Shown: positions 1 through 12,660, counted from the first letter of the stretch. The stretch is 64,000 nucleotides of DNA from Lytechinus pictus (GCF_037042905.1 NC_087252.1:17935701-17999700); one strand, 5' to 3'. Numbers and translations: made by a program. The notes: generated by a model not told the origin, from the sequence alone.

Positions 1-1539
1 TTGCATTAAGCCGTGTAATAAATTTAATCACTTATATTTGGTTAATTTGAACTTCAAATGCACATGGTACTTACAAATCTTTGCCAATTCTGTGAGGGAT
101 CCACACTCATCAAGCCCTGCCTTTTATTGGATACTTTGATTTCCTCAACTTTTATTTTATTTAAAACAAAAATGTATAAAAGTAGCCTTACAAACACATA
201 TTAACTGTATGTATCGTTATTGATTCTGATTATCACATTGTTTAGTGTTTTACCATAAACACTTATCTTGTATAGTCATATTGCTTACATTGTATGTTGA
301 TTTGTATAGATTTGTACGGTTATTACTTTGCACCTTTGATACCATTTAATATGATGTGTATAGTTGAGTTGAGAAGATTGAATAAATCAAACTTAAAACT
401 TGAACTTGTTTTAAGATTGCCCAATCGAATAAGAAAAAAGTTCAGCTTGTTTCATACTGTTTTTCTGAAACTGTATTGTTCATTCTTCATCTCGTGTAAA
501 ACACGAAGTGTAAATTGTTGACCGAAGGTACTGTAATCATACATAGCACTTACCCTTGCTAATTCCGCAGTTATTTCGCCAAACAAATGTATAGTAAATC
601 GACAATTTTACTTGCATTGTATCATGTTTGATCTTCTTAAATCATTCAATCATAAAACTGATTTTTCGATTTTATGACCATCGGTTAAACGTTCCAAATG
701 AACTTGTAGATAGAAAATATTAGAATACAGATTAATTTGAATGGTGCCATTGAATCCATGTGTTCAAGAAGATGCTTAAGTCTCATTTGCTTTGATATAT
801 TACATGGGGTGTTCATTTCGTCTAGTTTTGTTTGAAGATATTGCCTATTGTTGTATTTGTTTTCGTCATTATGTATAGTGCTTTATAAGAATTCTAATGA
901 TAATGATTATTATTAATATGATTATTATTATTGAAATGGAGACCGGCGAAAAGCGAGACTTGTAGAAACACTGCCGAATGAACGATCTTTTATAAATAAA
1001 ATAAGAGAGCAAACGTAGAGCAGACATGTAAATGGTAAAAAAATGAATTTTAGGAGATGGTGAAAATAAATTATTGTATATTAATAAAACATACGTCGGG
1101 AGGATTATGGGTCTTCAAAAGGCAAGGAATAAGAGAAACAAAAATGAATAGGAAGAAAGAATGACAAAATTAAAGGTATTAGTGGGATGAAAGAAAGGGG
1201 GAAAACAACTTAAAGGTTATAAGATTGTTATCAGTTTATCCTATAAACTACTGTAAAGGTGCATGGTTATATATTGCATCTTAAATATCCATAAAGGTTA
1301 TCAATTCTTTTTTGATATGTGTAAAATGTTATTACGTAATTTTGCTGTTTAAGTGTAATGTTCTTAAGCTTAAGCTCTCCATCATATTCAGCGAAATGAA
1401 AAAAAAGAGCTATAGATAGAAAAGTATATTATGCATGGGTTTGATGTAACTCGAGACTGGAATCATGGTGGATTTCATTATTTACTTGAAATATATTGCT
1501 AAAGATGTTTTGTAGTTGTTAAACCAATACAATTCTTAT
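1..1539. other. Gene-free AT-rich DNA
   Basis: I see no exon or recognisable repeat here. The sequence is AT-rich with many stops in all frames. A short ATT-type microsatellite lies near 895-930. The only open frame of note (294-521, 75 codons) has low-complexity composition and no family resemblance. It could be UTR or intron of a gene outside the window, but nothing shows this. Confidence 0.6.
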
Positions 1540-1697
1540 GGGCCCCGTTTCATAAAGGACTTGCAACTGTTGTAACTTTGCCATTATGACAACTACCATG
1601 GAAACCTTGACTATGATTGGCTGCTGAGCCCTGTTACTATGGTAGTTGCATGATGGCAAAGTTACAACAGTTGCAAGTCCTTTACGAAACGGGCCCC
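1540..1697. mobile_element. Palindromic MITE, 158 bp
   Basis: The two ends are near-perfect inverted repeats: the left begins GGGCCCCGTTTCATAAAGG and the right ends with its complement, ACGAAACGGGCCCC. The arms contain CAACTGTTGTAACTTTGCCA and its complement, with a loop around ATTGGCTGCTGAG. No coding capacity. The end motif GGGCCCCGT is shared with other small elements in the window, at 2006 and 56660. Confidence 0.8.
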
Positions 1698-2005
1698 TGG
1701 TGTTGGTGATTTACATGAATAATGATTTGCATAGCGGTTTGTTTTAAAATTAACAACTCTTTATCTATACGATATACCGTGCTGTTTCCCCTTGATAGAA
1801 TTTCGGTTGTTCAATGCGGAGGGGAAAAAATAAATGCTACAAAGTAATGATTACATTGTTTTTAGATATTACCTTACATATATTATTAGTGTTATGATAA
1901 ATTTCAATGACACTTTTCCATTTTTAAGTGTGCATAAAATCATTGTTCTATAGCTACCTAGTGTTCTGAATGTTATCTATCAAAATAGGATGAGGCAGGT
2001 CATAA

Positions 2006-2149
2006 GGGATCCGTTGCAGAAAGAGTTGCATTTAAACGCAAGTCAAAAAGTCAATCACAAGTCCCAAATGCGCGCTGTTGATTGGTTGAAAATCAAGTTG
2101 CGCATTTTTAGAGTTGCGATTGATCGCAACTCTTTCTGCAACGGGCCCA
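2006..2149. mobile_element. Palindromic MITE, about 144 bp
   Basis: The outer arms are inverted: GGGATCCGTTGCAGAAAGAG on the left and CTCTTTCTGCAACGGGCCC on the right, with further inverted pairing inside (GCGCATTT and AAATGCGC). The open frame overlapping it on the minus strand is a by-product of the palindrome. Superfamily not determined. Confidence 0.7.
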
Positions 2150-2959
2150 ATATGTATTAAATGTTCTTTTTGCCTCTGAAGCTGGAAGAAATGTATTGAT
2201 TCTAATCCTTTTAGCAATTGATTGAATATCTGACAATGGTTTCTGTGTAAGTTTCTACGTATAATAATCATGATAATAGTGATTGTTTGATCATATTTTA
2301 TTATTCTTTTAATGCTTGTGGATACTCTGTGTTTGGGAGCGGTTTGCTTGACCATTCGTTTTGCAGTATCACTTTTACTCTTATATTTTTCTTGTTATTC
2401 TGATTTGGATTTGGTTTGGGAGGTTTGGGGAAGAAACCCTGTGGGTTATGTTTTTTTTTTAAGTTTACGTTTTCCATATCCAGGCAGCCTCTACAACTTT
2501 CATCCAGCAGATAGTATATACACAACAAAAAAGGCCCCCCTTGAACAAACATCCATAATTTCCGAACCACTGGGAGTTTTTAATATTTTTTTTACATGAG
2601 CGAGTAGGTAATTTTATAGGCTACCGTCCTGGTGAATTTTACGAACGTATTATATGTTATGTTTCAGTGAGCACCGGCAGAATGCAAAAATTGGCACCGA
2701 TCAATCTCATTTTCCCCCAAGAGTTACTCAATGAGTGTAAAAAAATCACCTATGAAATATTATATCTCGAAATTATTCCGTTCAAAAGTTACAGCATTTT
2801 GATGTAGGGGGGACTTAGTTTTTTTATTGTGTTTATTTTTTTCATGAAATATTCTCATTGACTTGTTTCTATAATTATGTAACTCTGTATTCTCTGTGTA
2901 TTTTTAAATGCCGAATAAATAAGAAACAACAATGACGATGATGATGATGGTAGTAGTAG
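2150..2959. other. Gene-free DNA
   Basis: AT-rich sequence without a supported exon. Short open frames on both strands (2301-2599) overlap each other and have no family resemblance. A small GATGATGATG/GTAGTAGTAG microsatellite lies at 2935-2960. Confidence 0.5.
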
Positions 2960-2961
2960 TA

Positions 2962-3156
2962 CACTCTTAATAATGTTAGGCAACATACTGTCCACATAAC
3001 GATTAGTTAAAACTTTATTCAATTCTGAGTATTTTTTAACCAATTAGGTGTGCTTTGGGTGAAAACTACACGGTATTGGTTGAAAACTACCCAGTTGGAT
3101 ATTTTTGTTTAGCCAATTGTTGTGTGAACAGTATGTTGCCCAACATTTTAAGAGTG
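2962..3156. mobile_element. MITE with TA target duplication, Tc1/mariner-like
   Basis: The 195-bp element begins CACTCTTAATAATGTT and ends with the inverse AACATTTTAAGAGTG. TA dinucleotides flank both ends (2960-2961 and 3157-3158), as in Tc1/mariner insertions. The subterminal inverted repeats extend to about 30 bp (AACATACTGT on the left, ACAGTATGTT on the right). It interrupts a GTAGTAGTA/GTAATGACAATG microsatellite. Confidence 0.7.
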
Positions 3157-3158
3157 TA

Positions 3159-4172
3159 GTAATGACAATGATAATTATGATAATAATAACGATAACAATA
3201 ACAACAATAAATGAAGATACAATTCGATGATCTATGCAAGTCACTGACATAAAGAATAAAAAAAAAATGAGGGGAGAGAATGGAGCCGCGAAGGAATTCC
3301 CAATTTATGTATATATCTTTGTTCTGACAAGTGATTTTTTATGCATACGAAGGTTTTGTAGACCACATTTCTTAGGTAATAAATTCATTATTTCTACTAA
3401 AAAGCTTCAGATCTGGATTCATTGAAAATGTTTTATATGGAAGAAAGGATGAGGTTGGAAGATTAATTTGTGTGTAGTGATATTGAGCGTGCATGATGTC
3501 AAAGATTTGTTTAGATATAGTGACCAATTATAATGGTTGAGAATTATGATGGTGTCGGATACGAGGGTGTGGGGTTGTGACAGTGGTCATGTTCTTGATG
3601 TTCTTGTAAGTGTAGTGGTGACTCATTGAGGTAATACTGATGAGTCCGATAAAGATAAAAGTGGAAGCAGCGCTCTTGATGATGATGATGATGATGCTGC
3701 TGATGATGACGATTCTGCTGCTGCTGATAATGATCATTGCGCTGATGGTGCAGGTGGTGATTGTGGCAGTGGTGGTGATTATATGTTCGTAAGGAAGAAG
3801 ATAAAAGTGGTAGTGTTGATAATGATAATGGTTGTGGCGATGGTTATAATGGCGATGAAAGAGGTGGTGAATGGCAGTCGTTAATAAAGAAGATAATCAT
3901 ACTATGATGAATGTGATATTGCTTATTCTGACGATCAACATAGTGGTAGTAGTAAGGGCGGAGGCTGAATTGAGCATGGGGAGGTGCACATCCTGGGAAG
4001 GTGAAAACAAAGGGGTATGGGTGGGGCACATCTTGGGGAGGTATCACTAAATTGTGGAAAATCAGCTGTTGAAAGCAGAAGGGCCCCGTTTTGCTTGCCA
4101 GTGTCTGAACTCATATGCCTCAGCGGGAGGGTGCACGTGCACCCAATCCACCCCAGCCTACGCCCTTGCTCT
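3159..4172. repeat. GAT-type microsatellite, interrupted
   Basis: Clusters of GATGATGAT and GTGGTGGTG triplets lie at about 3175-3215 and 3535-3870, giving spurious Ser/Ile/His-rich frames on the minus strand. Sequence around 3240-3530 is unique and AT-rich. From 3955 it becomes less repetitive. No gene is supported. Confidence 0.6.
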
Positions 4173-4252
4173 CCACGGAGAATTATTCTATTGTTACTGG
4201 GGGTGCTGAGCATTGTCACAGCACACCAGTAACGATAGATAATGCTCCGTGG
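4173..4252. repeat. 80-bp inverted repeat (hairpin)
   Basis: CCACGGAGAATTATTCTATT at the left pairs with the complement ending AATGCTCCGTGG at the right, through TTACTGG/CCAGTAA near the loop. The loop (about 4200-4225) contains GTGCTG and CAGCAC, which also pair. It is probably a small MITE inside the GAT-rich tract. Confidence 0.65.
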
Positions 4253-4611
4253 GTAGGTCCATGTCATTACGTTAGTTATGATTCTAACGATGGTGGTGAT
4301 GTTTTAATGGTGTTTTGATGAAGGTGCGACATCGATGTAATGGTGATGATGTCGATGTAGATAAAAGTAACAGCGTTGTTGCCGTTGCTGCTGTCGTTGA
4401 TGATGATTGTGATGGTGATGAAAATTAAGGTGATAAAAATGTTGGGATAAGGACGATGAGGTGATGCAGTCAATGGCCATGACAATAACAATGATGATAT
4501 TGATTGCAAAAAAATATCATGGAAACATAAATTGTGATGACGGCGGTGATGAAAAATATATATCATGTCGATGAAGATCAAGTGATGATATTGCTGTATT
4601 CTGTCTTAAAA
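4253..4611. repeat. GAT-rich microsatellite, continued
   Basis: Irregular runs of GATGATG, GTTGCTGCTG and similar triplets continue to about 4580. The Ile/His/Ser-rich minus-strand frame at 4276-4581 is their translation and not a gene. Confidence 0.6.
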
Positions 4612-4862
4612 ACAGTTACTAATGATCCAATCAACCACGACTATAGAAAGCCAGCAACGTCATCATTTAAAAACACGTTTGTTCACAATATTTTTAGATA
4701 TGTACATACATTCATTTGTTTTCTTTAAATTCAATGAACTTCGTTTTGTTTTCAAAGGACATTGCCCAAATTTCCGAAAGAAAAACATCGCCGGATTTCC
4801 ATATTCTTGAGGTTGATCGGATCTATCGTATCTCTTTGTGAGACGGGGTCCTGTTGGTGATG
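4612..4862. mobile_element. Diverged MITE of the TTACAAAGAGTT family
   Basis: The left part reads AGTTACTAATGATCCAATC and the right part GATCGGATCTATCGTATCTC then TTTGTGAGACGGGG, roughly inverted. The same family recurs at 47751, 48427, 56665 and 57010, where ends such as GGGCCCCGTCTTACAAAGAG are better kept. The interior shares ACAATATTTTTAGATATG with those copies. Confidence 0.6.
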
Positions 4863-5540
4863 GGGTTACACGGGCCTAATTTAAACTGGCAGGCAAAAGA
4901 TATTCATTCGAGCCAACCCATTCTCAATTTTTAAATTTGATATTGCCGACTGACAAAAATTAATGAATATGATTTACAATCTAACACTGATTCTAGGGAG
5001 GGTACCTACTGACCTTCCCTTTTTCATAATTGGGAAGATATATCACCACTTTGGAACTATTTTTTTAACTGGCCGAAGAATTAGGGCCATTCTACTGTCT
5101 CAAGTGATGAATTTGGTCCTGTCAGGTGTGGTCTTCATAAATGCCGATTTATTTTTAAAATGAGCCGGTCGAGGTACCATTTTGTGATCAAATATGGAAT
5201 GTCAGACATAAATATCCTATCCACTGGTAGTAAACATTCAACCCTCGAATTTCATCCTTATTTTATTATTTGTCAAAGTATCACTTTAACACACGAGTCT
5301 AAGAGCATGGACCTAGGAAGCGAGAGTCCTGGCCTGGGGATGCTGAAGCATCCCAAGATTTCCCTTGGGGGGTGCTTCGTGTATTATTTTCCATAGGCAG
5401 CCCCCATGAATTCTGGACGGTGTGACATAATGGAAAATCTAACCAAAATTACCTACATTTTTGTCAAATTTCTTGGGACGAAAATGACCTTTATTTTGGA
5501 AGATTTTTTTTTCTTTTGCTGGTCAAATTGACATCAGCAC
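4863..5540. other. Gene-free DNA
   Basis: No supported exon or clear element. A short direct/inverted motif (CCTGGCCTGGGGATGCTGAAGCATCCC) lies near 5330-5355. Frames at 4963-5163 and 5160-5396 have no recognisable family. Confidence 0.45.
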
Positions 5541-8393
5541 CATGCATGGCGACAATCCCAGGGGGACGCATCCCCCCCCCCCCCCCCAATTTTTTGAAAG
5601 TGGGACACAATATCTAATGTTCCCCCTGGCCACTACTTGTAGAAGGGGCAAAGAAAAGAAAAAAAGGAAGGAAAGAAAGAAAGAAAAAGAAATGAAAACA
5701 GGAGAAAATGACGAGTGGATAAAAATAAGGTGAGACATTTTCCATATTACTATATAAAATTTTCACTCACACTTCGTGCTTGCATTGTCTGTTCTAGACT
5801 TGCTCACTAGGTTGATATGGAGCTTAAAATATCAAGGGTTTTAAGTATATAATTTATACAAAAAATTTATCTGACATGATTGCAAAATATATTTAACATG
5901 TCCCGGTCCTAGGTCAAAATTATGATTTAAAAAATATCAGCTCGCGCTTCGCGTTCACGTCATACATTAAGTGTGATCAATATCCAATTCAGAATTTTCC
6001 TACACAGTGCTTGAAATAGTGCATAAATTCACCCTTTTTAAATAGGAATATCAAATATTTTCAGCTCTCGCTTCGAGCTCGCATTATTGATTTTCATTAA
6101 AAAAACAATTTATTAAAAATGTAAGATATTTAGAATGCCCAGATTCGAGGTCTAAATCGAAACATGCGCACATATATTTATTGAGAAACGCAGCTTTTTC
6201 TTTATTCAAAACGTGCTTAAATGATCCAGTTTCAGATAAAAAAAATATCAAGAATTTGCTGCTCGCACTTCGCGCTCACATTATCAATGTAGGAAGACAT
6301 ATACCAAATTTCCCATCCTTTTCCTCATTTTTACAAACCATGAATAGAGTCTCCCGTTTATAGTTGTAAACCTCTTTTTTTTCGCTCGCGCTTAACACTC
6401 GCACTAATTGTATAGTTATATACCTATCCCGTTCATGATTACAACAAGTGCTTCGAATATACATGCATGTCCAGTTTTTATTTCGGGATGTCAAAAAATT
6501 TCAGCTCGCGTTTCGCGATCTCATTATTGTTTGTTGAAATATGTATCGTCTTCATGGGTAGCTGCAAAAAGTCCTTAACAGGCCCACTTTCGATCAGACC
6601 AGATCGGATATCAAAAATTCCTTCTCGCGCTTCGCGCTCTCGCAGTAAATATTTGCTACATATGCATCTTCTTCAGGATTACAAACAGTGATCAAAATGT
6701 TCAATTTTAAGGACAAAATACATAATATTTGTGTCCCCTCCCCCACCTGGTGATACGTATCATGTTCATGATTACAGTAACTACATAAAGTACTTCTTAA
6801 CGTTTATTTGTAATTCTAACAAAATCAGCAAGCACTTGGTGCTCGCATTGTATGACTATGGTGAGATATGTATGCTCTACATAAATTCCTTTAAAAAAAC
6901 AGTCTTTAAGATGCCCCTGTTTGGAGTCAGTGGGCGTATATACAAAAATTTCAACTCTGGCTTCGCGCTCGCATTGTTTGTTTAGTAAGACATTACGTAT
7001 CATGATTACCAAAATGTGCTCATTTGCTCATAATGTCCCTTTAAAGGTCTAATGTGAAAAAAAAATTATCAGCTCGCGCTTCGCGTTCACGTCATACATT
7101 AAGTGTGATCAATATCCAATTCAGAATTTTCCTACACAGTGCTTGAAATAGTGCATAAATTCACCCTGTTTAAATCGGAATATCAAATATTTTCAGCTCT
7201 CGCTTCGCGCTCGCATTATTGATTTTCATTAAAAAAAACAATTTATTAAAAATGTAAGCCTATTTAGAATGCCCAGATTCGAGGTCTAAATCGAAACATG
7301 CGCACATATATTTATTGAGAAACGCAGCTTTTTCTTTATTCAAAACGTGCTTAATTGATCCAGTTTCAGATAAAAAAAAATATCAAGAATTTGCTGCTCG
7401 CACTTCGCGGTCACATTATCAATGTAGGAAGACATATACCAAATTTCCCATCCTTTTCCTCATTTTTACAAACCATGAATAGAGTCTCCCGTTTATAGTT
7501 GTAAACCTCTTTTTTTTCGCTCGCGCTTAACACTCGCACTAATTGTATAGTTATATACCTATCCCGTTCATGATTACAACAAGTGCTTCGAATATACATG
7601 CATGTCCAGTTTTTATTTCGGGATGTCAAAAAATTTCAGCTCGCGTTTCGCGATCTCATTATTGTTTGTTGAAATATGTATCGTCTTCATGGGTAGCTGC
7701 AAAAAGTCCTTAACAGGCCCACTTTCGATCAGGCCAGATCGGATATCAAAAATTCCTTCTCGCGCTTCGCGCTCTCGCAGTAAATATTTGCTACATATGC
7801 ATCTTCTTCAGGATTACAAACAGTGATCAAAATGTTCAATTTTAAGGACAAAATACATAATATTTGTGTCCCCTCCCCCACCTTGAATAGAGATTTCCGC
7901 CCATGTTCAGCACCACCCCCCCCCCCCCCCATTAAAAAAAATCGTTCCTAGGGCCCTGGTGATACGTATCATGTTCATGATTACAGTAACTACATAAAGT
8001 ACTTCTTAACGTTTATTTGTAATTCTAACAAAATCAGCAAGCACTTGGTGCTCGCATTGTATGACTATGGTGAGATATGTATGCTCTACATAAATTCCTT
8101 TAAAAAAAACAGTCTTTAAGATGCCCCTGTTTGGAGTCAGTGGGCGTATATACAAAAATTTCAACTCTGGCTTCGCGCTCGCATTGTTTGTTTAGTAAGA
8201 CATTACGTATCATGATTACCAAAATGTGCTCATTTGCTCATAATGTCCCTTTAAAGGTCTAATGTGAAAAAAAATTATCAGCTCGCGCTTCGCGCTCGCA
8301 TTATCTTATCCGTGAAATACACTAAAAGCACAGTCCTTAAAATGTCTCTATTAGGTCAGTATACCTGGCAATTGAGCGCGCTTCGCGCACCCA
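5541..8393 (+). repeat. Array of ~120-bp units with a GCGCTTCGCGC core
   Basis: The motif GCTCGCGCTTCGCGCTCGCA and variants recur about every 115-125 bp, with two steps near 200 bp. Cores lie near 5941, 6064, 6262, 6385, 6503, 6625, 6838 and 6960, then again in a second large copy. The spacers are AT-rich and diverged, often with FTTATTxxxGTGCTTA-like text such as AAAACGTGCTTA. Each core is a short palindrome. No coding function is likely, because the frames are interrupted and follow the repeat. Related arrays lie at 10888-12490 and, inverted, at 17160-17640. The edge near 5560-5590 is a long C run like those at transposon ends here. Confidence 0.75.
5938..8277 (+). repeat. Recent tandem duplication, unit about 1.13-1.2 kb
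   Basis: Copy 1 is about 5938-7069 and copy 2 about 7070-8277. The offset is 1132-1135 bp over the first 0.8 kb and 1208 bp afterwards. Conceptual translations of two segments (6276-6494 against 7411-7629, and 6467-6691 against 7602-7826) are identical between copies, so the event is recent. Copy 2 has about 73 extra bases at 7884-7956, including a C run. In copy 1 the corresponding junction (about 6748) has CCT at the break, which also ends the extra segment, so a microhomology deletion in copy 1 is the simplest reading. Confidence 0.85.
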
Positions 8394-8640
8394 CACTGCA
8401 AAAACTCTGGTGTTGATTTAACACCAGCCCGGAATTATATACGGCCACACCAGAGAAGTGTTAAACAACACCAGTTTCGTTTTGGTCTAACACCAGATAC
8501 ATGTAGATGTTTATACAACACCAATTAGTATTAAAACAGCATCGGTTTGATTCCAAACTGGTGTTGTTTCAATATTTCTCTGGTGTGGACATATATAGAT
8601 TCCGGGCTGGTGTTAAATAAACACCGCAGTTTTTGCAGTG
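8394..8640. mobile_element. Palindromic MITE, 247 bp
   Basis: The left end CACTGCAAAAACTCTGGTGT is inverted at the right end, ...CACCGCAGTTTTTGCAGTG. Inside, CACCAGCCCGGAAT and ATTCCGGGCTGGTG pair, as do CACACCAGAGAA and TTCTCTGGTGTGG. ACACCAG / CTGGTGT repeats fill the centre. Superfamily not determined. It bounds the right side of the 5.5-8.4 kb array. Confidence 0.8.
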
Positions 8641-9701
8641 CAGTAAATGACAAAAAGAATTGGTGGTCCCCCCCCCCCCCCATGTCATGATGTCATGAAC
8701 CACGGCGCGCCGCACAGTGGGCCGGGGTGAAACAAAAGTGCGCCAAAAGTCATTTTGGGCAATTTCAGATTTTTATTTTTTTGTCATGCCCAGCTGAAAG
8801 ACAACACTTTGAAGAATGCTTCAGCAAAATATTTCGTTCCGGAATTTGCATAAAGGTTGTTATTTTGCTATTTGTTATAGGAATCTGAAATGGCTCCCAC
8901 ATAATCCTGATATATTATTTTGTGTGTGTGAAAGGGTTCAAAGTAGATAAGAGACACCTTTCAGGAGGTTTATAGGATGATTATTCCTCGAAATAGGCTG
9001 AAAATCCATATTTTTTGCATTTACATTAGAAACGTTTACATTTCCGTGGATTTCCGTCTAAATTCTATAAGCATCATTTTTCCCGATGTCTAAGCTTTAA
9101 GTCGATACCAATTTTAGCTGCCCGTTTTTGCCCGTTTTCATGTTAGAGCCGATTTACTGGGCACAACACCCCCAAAAACCTGTTCAAAAACAGTCATTTT
9201 TATACCGCGCAGTCATCGTAGCGCACCGTATGGGTGTACATTGCCGTTCGCTTTTGCACGGCGAGGACGATTCCCCCTTCCATTCCATAAAAGTGACATG
9301 AATTCTGGGCATAATGTAAACAAAATAAAGGTTGCTAACACAAATAAGGGATATACCCACAACTCTTCCAGAGATTAAAAAAAAACTTACTTGTAGAATA
9401 ATTTCAGCCAAAAACACTCTTCATAGTGATACATTCGTGGTGTTATATACTCTGCGTTTTACACAAGTCAACACAGCTTGATCAAGCACGGTAGATATTT
9501 TCAGATTTTAAAGGGTTTTTTATAAATCTAATTAATGATCATTTTAATACCATAAGATTATTTTCGGCATCTCATACACACTTTTTAGGCATGTGAGAAG
9601 CATAAACCAACATTCACTCTGGTCAATCTTAAAGTAGCACATAACACAAAGTTTATATACTACACATCGTTTAGCGTAATTTGTCTTTTCGCAGCTAGGT
9701 T
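8641..9701. other. Gene-free DNA
   Basis: I see no exon. A C run at 8668-8680 followed by TGTCATGATGTCATGAACC and GGCGCGCC may be the worn edge of another element. The rest is unique AT-rich sequence. Confidence 0.45.
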
Positions 9702-10313
9702 TTAAAGGTCAAGTCCACATCAGAAACATGTTGATTTGAATCAATAGAGAAAAATCAGACAAGCACAATGCTGAAAATTTCATCAAAATCGGATGTAAAA
9801 TAAGAAAGTTATGACATTTCAAACTTTCGCTTATTTTTCACAAAATAGTTATATGAACGAGTCAGTTACATCCAAATGAGAGAGTCGATGATGTCACTCA
9901 CTCACTATTTCTTTTGTTTTTTATTGTTTGAATAATACAATATTTCAATTTTTACAAATTTGACAATTAGGACCTCCTTGCCTGAACCACAAACCGTTAA
10001 AATAATGGAATTCCACGTGTTCAGGGAGGAATGAAACTTCATATCACATGACAATGACGAGAAAATCAAAATAATTCATATTTCATATAATAAAATACAA
10101 AAGAAATAGTGAGTGAGTGATGTCATCAGTTCCCTCATTTGCATACCGAACGAGATGTGCATATAACTGTTTTGTGAAATGAAGCGAAACTTTAAAATGT
10201 CCCAACTTTCTTATTTTACATCCGATTTTGATGAAATTTTCAGCGTTATGCTAGTTGGATTTTTCTCTTTTTATTCAAATCAAGTTTTTTTTTGGGGTGG
10301 ACTTGTCCTTTAA
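9702..10313. mobile_element. Long palindromic MITE of the AAGGTCAAGTCCAC family
   Basis: It begins TTAAAGGTCAAGTCCAC and ends GTGGACTTGTCCTTTAA. The arms are long and diverged: ATCAAAATCGGATGTAAAAT near 9783 is inverted as ATTTTACATCCGATTTTGAT near 10215. A second copy lies at 37001-37571 in intron 3 of the BEN gene, with the same TCACTCACTATTTCTTTTGT interior. A TTAA at each outer edge could be a target duplication. Confidence 0.8.
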
Positions 10314-10887
10314 GTAGCCAATCAATTGTTTTATCAAGGTGAGGTTATATCGGCTTTAAATTATGTTCAGTGATTCTACGCCCAAAATTACCCATAAACA
10401 ACATGTTAAAGTAAAAATCTAACACGGAATATAATTTTGGCGCACTTTCAACTCATTCTGGCCAACTGTGAGCCGCTGCTCCGAACCATGCAATTTTCAA
10501 TCCCAGTTTAGCTGCAAAAGGGATTATTATTTCTTTAATTTTCGAGGCTACACAGTTATTCCGTCAATATTTTGCATACGTTTCCATAGGCTACGGGGCT
10601 TTTTTTATGTTGCTGCTCAGTTTAATGGCCAAATGTTTATACGCAATTATATTATAGATGATGCGTAATGTCTTACCTGTTCTCTTGTCTGAGCATATGA
10701 AAGGCTGCCAGCAGATATCTATTAATACAATGATAATAATAACTAGCGTTAATATATTTCGAAACGACGTCTTAGCCAAAACTCTGAACGACTCTGTATT
10801 CCTCCACCCACCATACTAATTTGTATTCGGGTCGTCCTTCAACCCGTTTTGTTATCGTACTTGCAATAGGCCTAATTCAAGAACCAT
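10314..10887. other. Gene-free DNA
   Basis: No exon, RNA gene or repeat recognised. The short frames at 10468-10779 overlap on opposite strands and have no family resemblance. Confidence 0.45.
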
Positions 10888-11595
10888 AGACGGATCCAGC
10901 GGGATTACTCATCCTTTTCACGATTTACAAAACATGAACAGATTGTCCCATATTTTCAGGGGTAAATCTCGAACTTTTCCGCTCGCGCTTCTCGCTCTCA
11001 TCAATTGTTTAGTTATATACTTATCCTTTTAACGATTACAAAAAGTGGTTAGAATTTCCATTCTTCAGATAAAAATGTCAAAATTTTGCAGCTCGCGCTT
11101 CGCGCTCCCATTATTAGACTGTTGAAATATGTAACGTCTTTATGGCTAACTGCAAGCAGCCGTTAACAGATCCTTTTTGATCAGATCAAAACGTATATTA
11201 CAAATTTCTGCTCGCCAATTACTCATCCTTTTCACGATTTACAAAACATGAACAGATTGTCCCATATTTTCAGGGGGTAAATCTCGAATTTTTCCGCTCG
11301 CGCTTCTCGCTCTCATCAATTGTTTAGTTACTGTATATACTTATCCTTTTCATGATTACAAAACGTGCTTAGAATTTCCATTCTTCAGGTAGGAATGTCG
11401 AAATTTTCAGCTCGCACTCGCTATATTGATTTTCATGATAAAAAGGGTATTTGGTGTATATTGACTTGAAAATTTGATTTTTAGTACAAAAGGATTATAA
11501 TCTCATCAATCAGACAATGCGAGCACCGGGAATGATGAACACATACAGACACTAAGCATATTTATGCTTCACAAAGTCATGAAAGAAACGATTCT
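10888..11595 (+). repeat. Second GCGCTTCGCGC-type array
   Basis: Cores such as GCTCGCGCTTCTCGCTCTCA recur near 10981, 11092 and 11295. About 170 bp at 10905-11080 (ATTACTCATCCTTTTCACGA onward) is repeated at 11218-11390, so this array too grew by local duplication. The left edge reads GGATCCAGCGGG, like the GGATCCAG of the neighbouring transposon end at 11596. Confidence 0.7.
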
Positions 11596-12660
11596 CAGGC
11601 GCGGATCCAGGAGGGGGCCGAGCCGGCCCCGGTCCCCCTATTTTTTGACAACCTGCAGAAAAAATGTACTCTTAAACTTGATAGAAACTATTAAAAACAG
11701 AAAGAAAAGTAAGAAAGAGGTATCACACCCATGATGTGTAATTTACAGCCTCGTAACGGCCGGCCCGACCCCGAAAAGAAAAAAGAAAAAGGTGAGGGGA
11801 AGAATTGGAAAATAGACTTTATATAGTCTATTTTTCGCTCGCGCTTCGCGCTCGCATTGCCTGTGTAGTGAATCCCATTCAAGAGGATTAAATGGCACCT
11901 ATATATCCAGTTCTGAAATCAATTTGCACACAATATTTTAGCTAGCACATCAAGCTTTCATTATTTTGTTTGATTTACAGAAATTGTTTATATATATCAA
12001 AATTTTCACCTCGCGCTGCGCGCTCGCATTGTTTGATTTGTGAGTTACCTATCCTCTTTGGAAATTCTTACCAAAATTTGTCAAAATGCTCCTTTATCAT
12101 GTCAGTATATAAAAAAATTAAGCTCGTGCTTCGCGCTCGCATTTAATTGTTTGAGACACACAGTTTGTTCTTTATCTAAACAAAAACGCGCTTAGACTTT
12201 TCCAGTTTTCAGGTCGGAATATCAAAAATTTTGAGCTCGCGCTTCGCACTCTCATTTATTTGGTGATACTTGTATCCTCTCCATTAATCATTAAGAAAAC
12301 AGTCCCTATTGAGTGAGTCCCTTTTCATGTTACTATCATAAAATTTCGGCTCGCGCTGGCATTGTTTAGTTGGATACTTATCTTTTTTTCATGATTATAA
12401 AATCTCCTCAGAATCTTCAGGTCTAAGGACAAAAATATCAAAGAATTTGAGCTCGCGCTTCGCGCTGGCATTATATATTAAGACCACATGAGCTACCCTA
12501 TCTTGTTTATAACAATAAAAACTAACATATACTTAAAACTTCAGTCTTTAGTTAGGACTACCCCCTGAAAAAAAATCAGATTATAGCGGCCAATCGAGAA
12601 AAATGTTAATCAAAATATTTTCGCCCCCCCCCCTATTGGCGTAAGCTGGATCCGCCCCTG
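11596..12660 (+). mobile_element. Non-autonomous DNA transposon (hAT-like) with repeat core
   Basis: The left end CAGGCGCGGATCCAGG and the right end GCTGGATCCGCCCCTG are inverted repeats. CAG...CTG termini are typical of hAT elements. GATTCT occurs on both sides (sharing the G of CTG on the right), a probable target duplication. The interior is a row of GCTCGCGCTTCGCGCTCGCA units (11836, 12010, 12121, 12235, 12450) plus C runs. There is no transposase frame. Other ends with GGATCCAGG/CCTGGATCCGCC are seen at 19430, 22944 and 23120. Confidence 0.7.
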
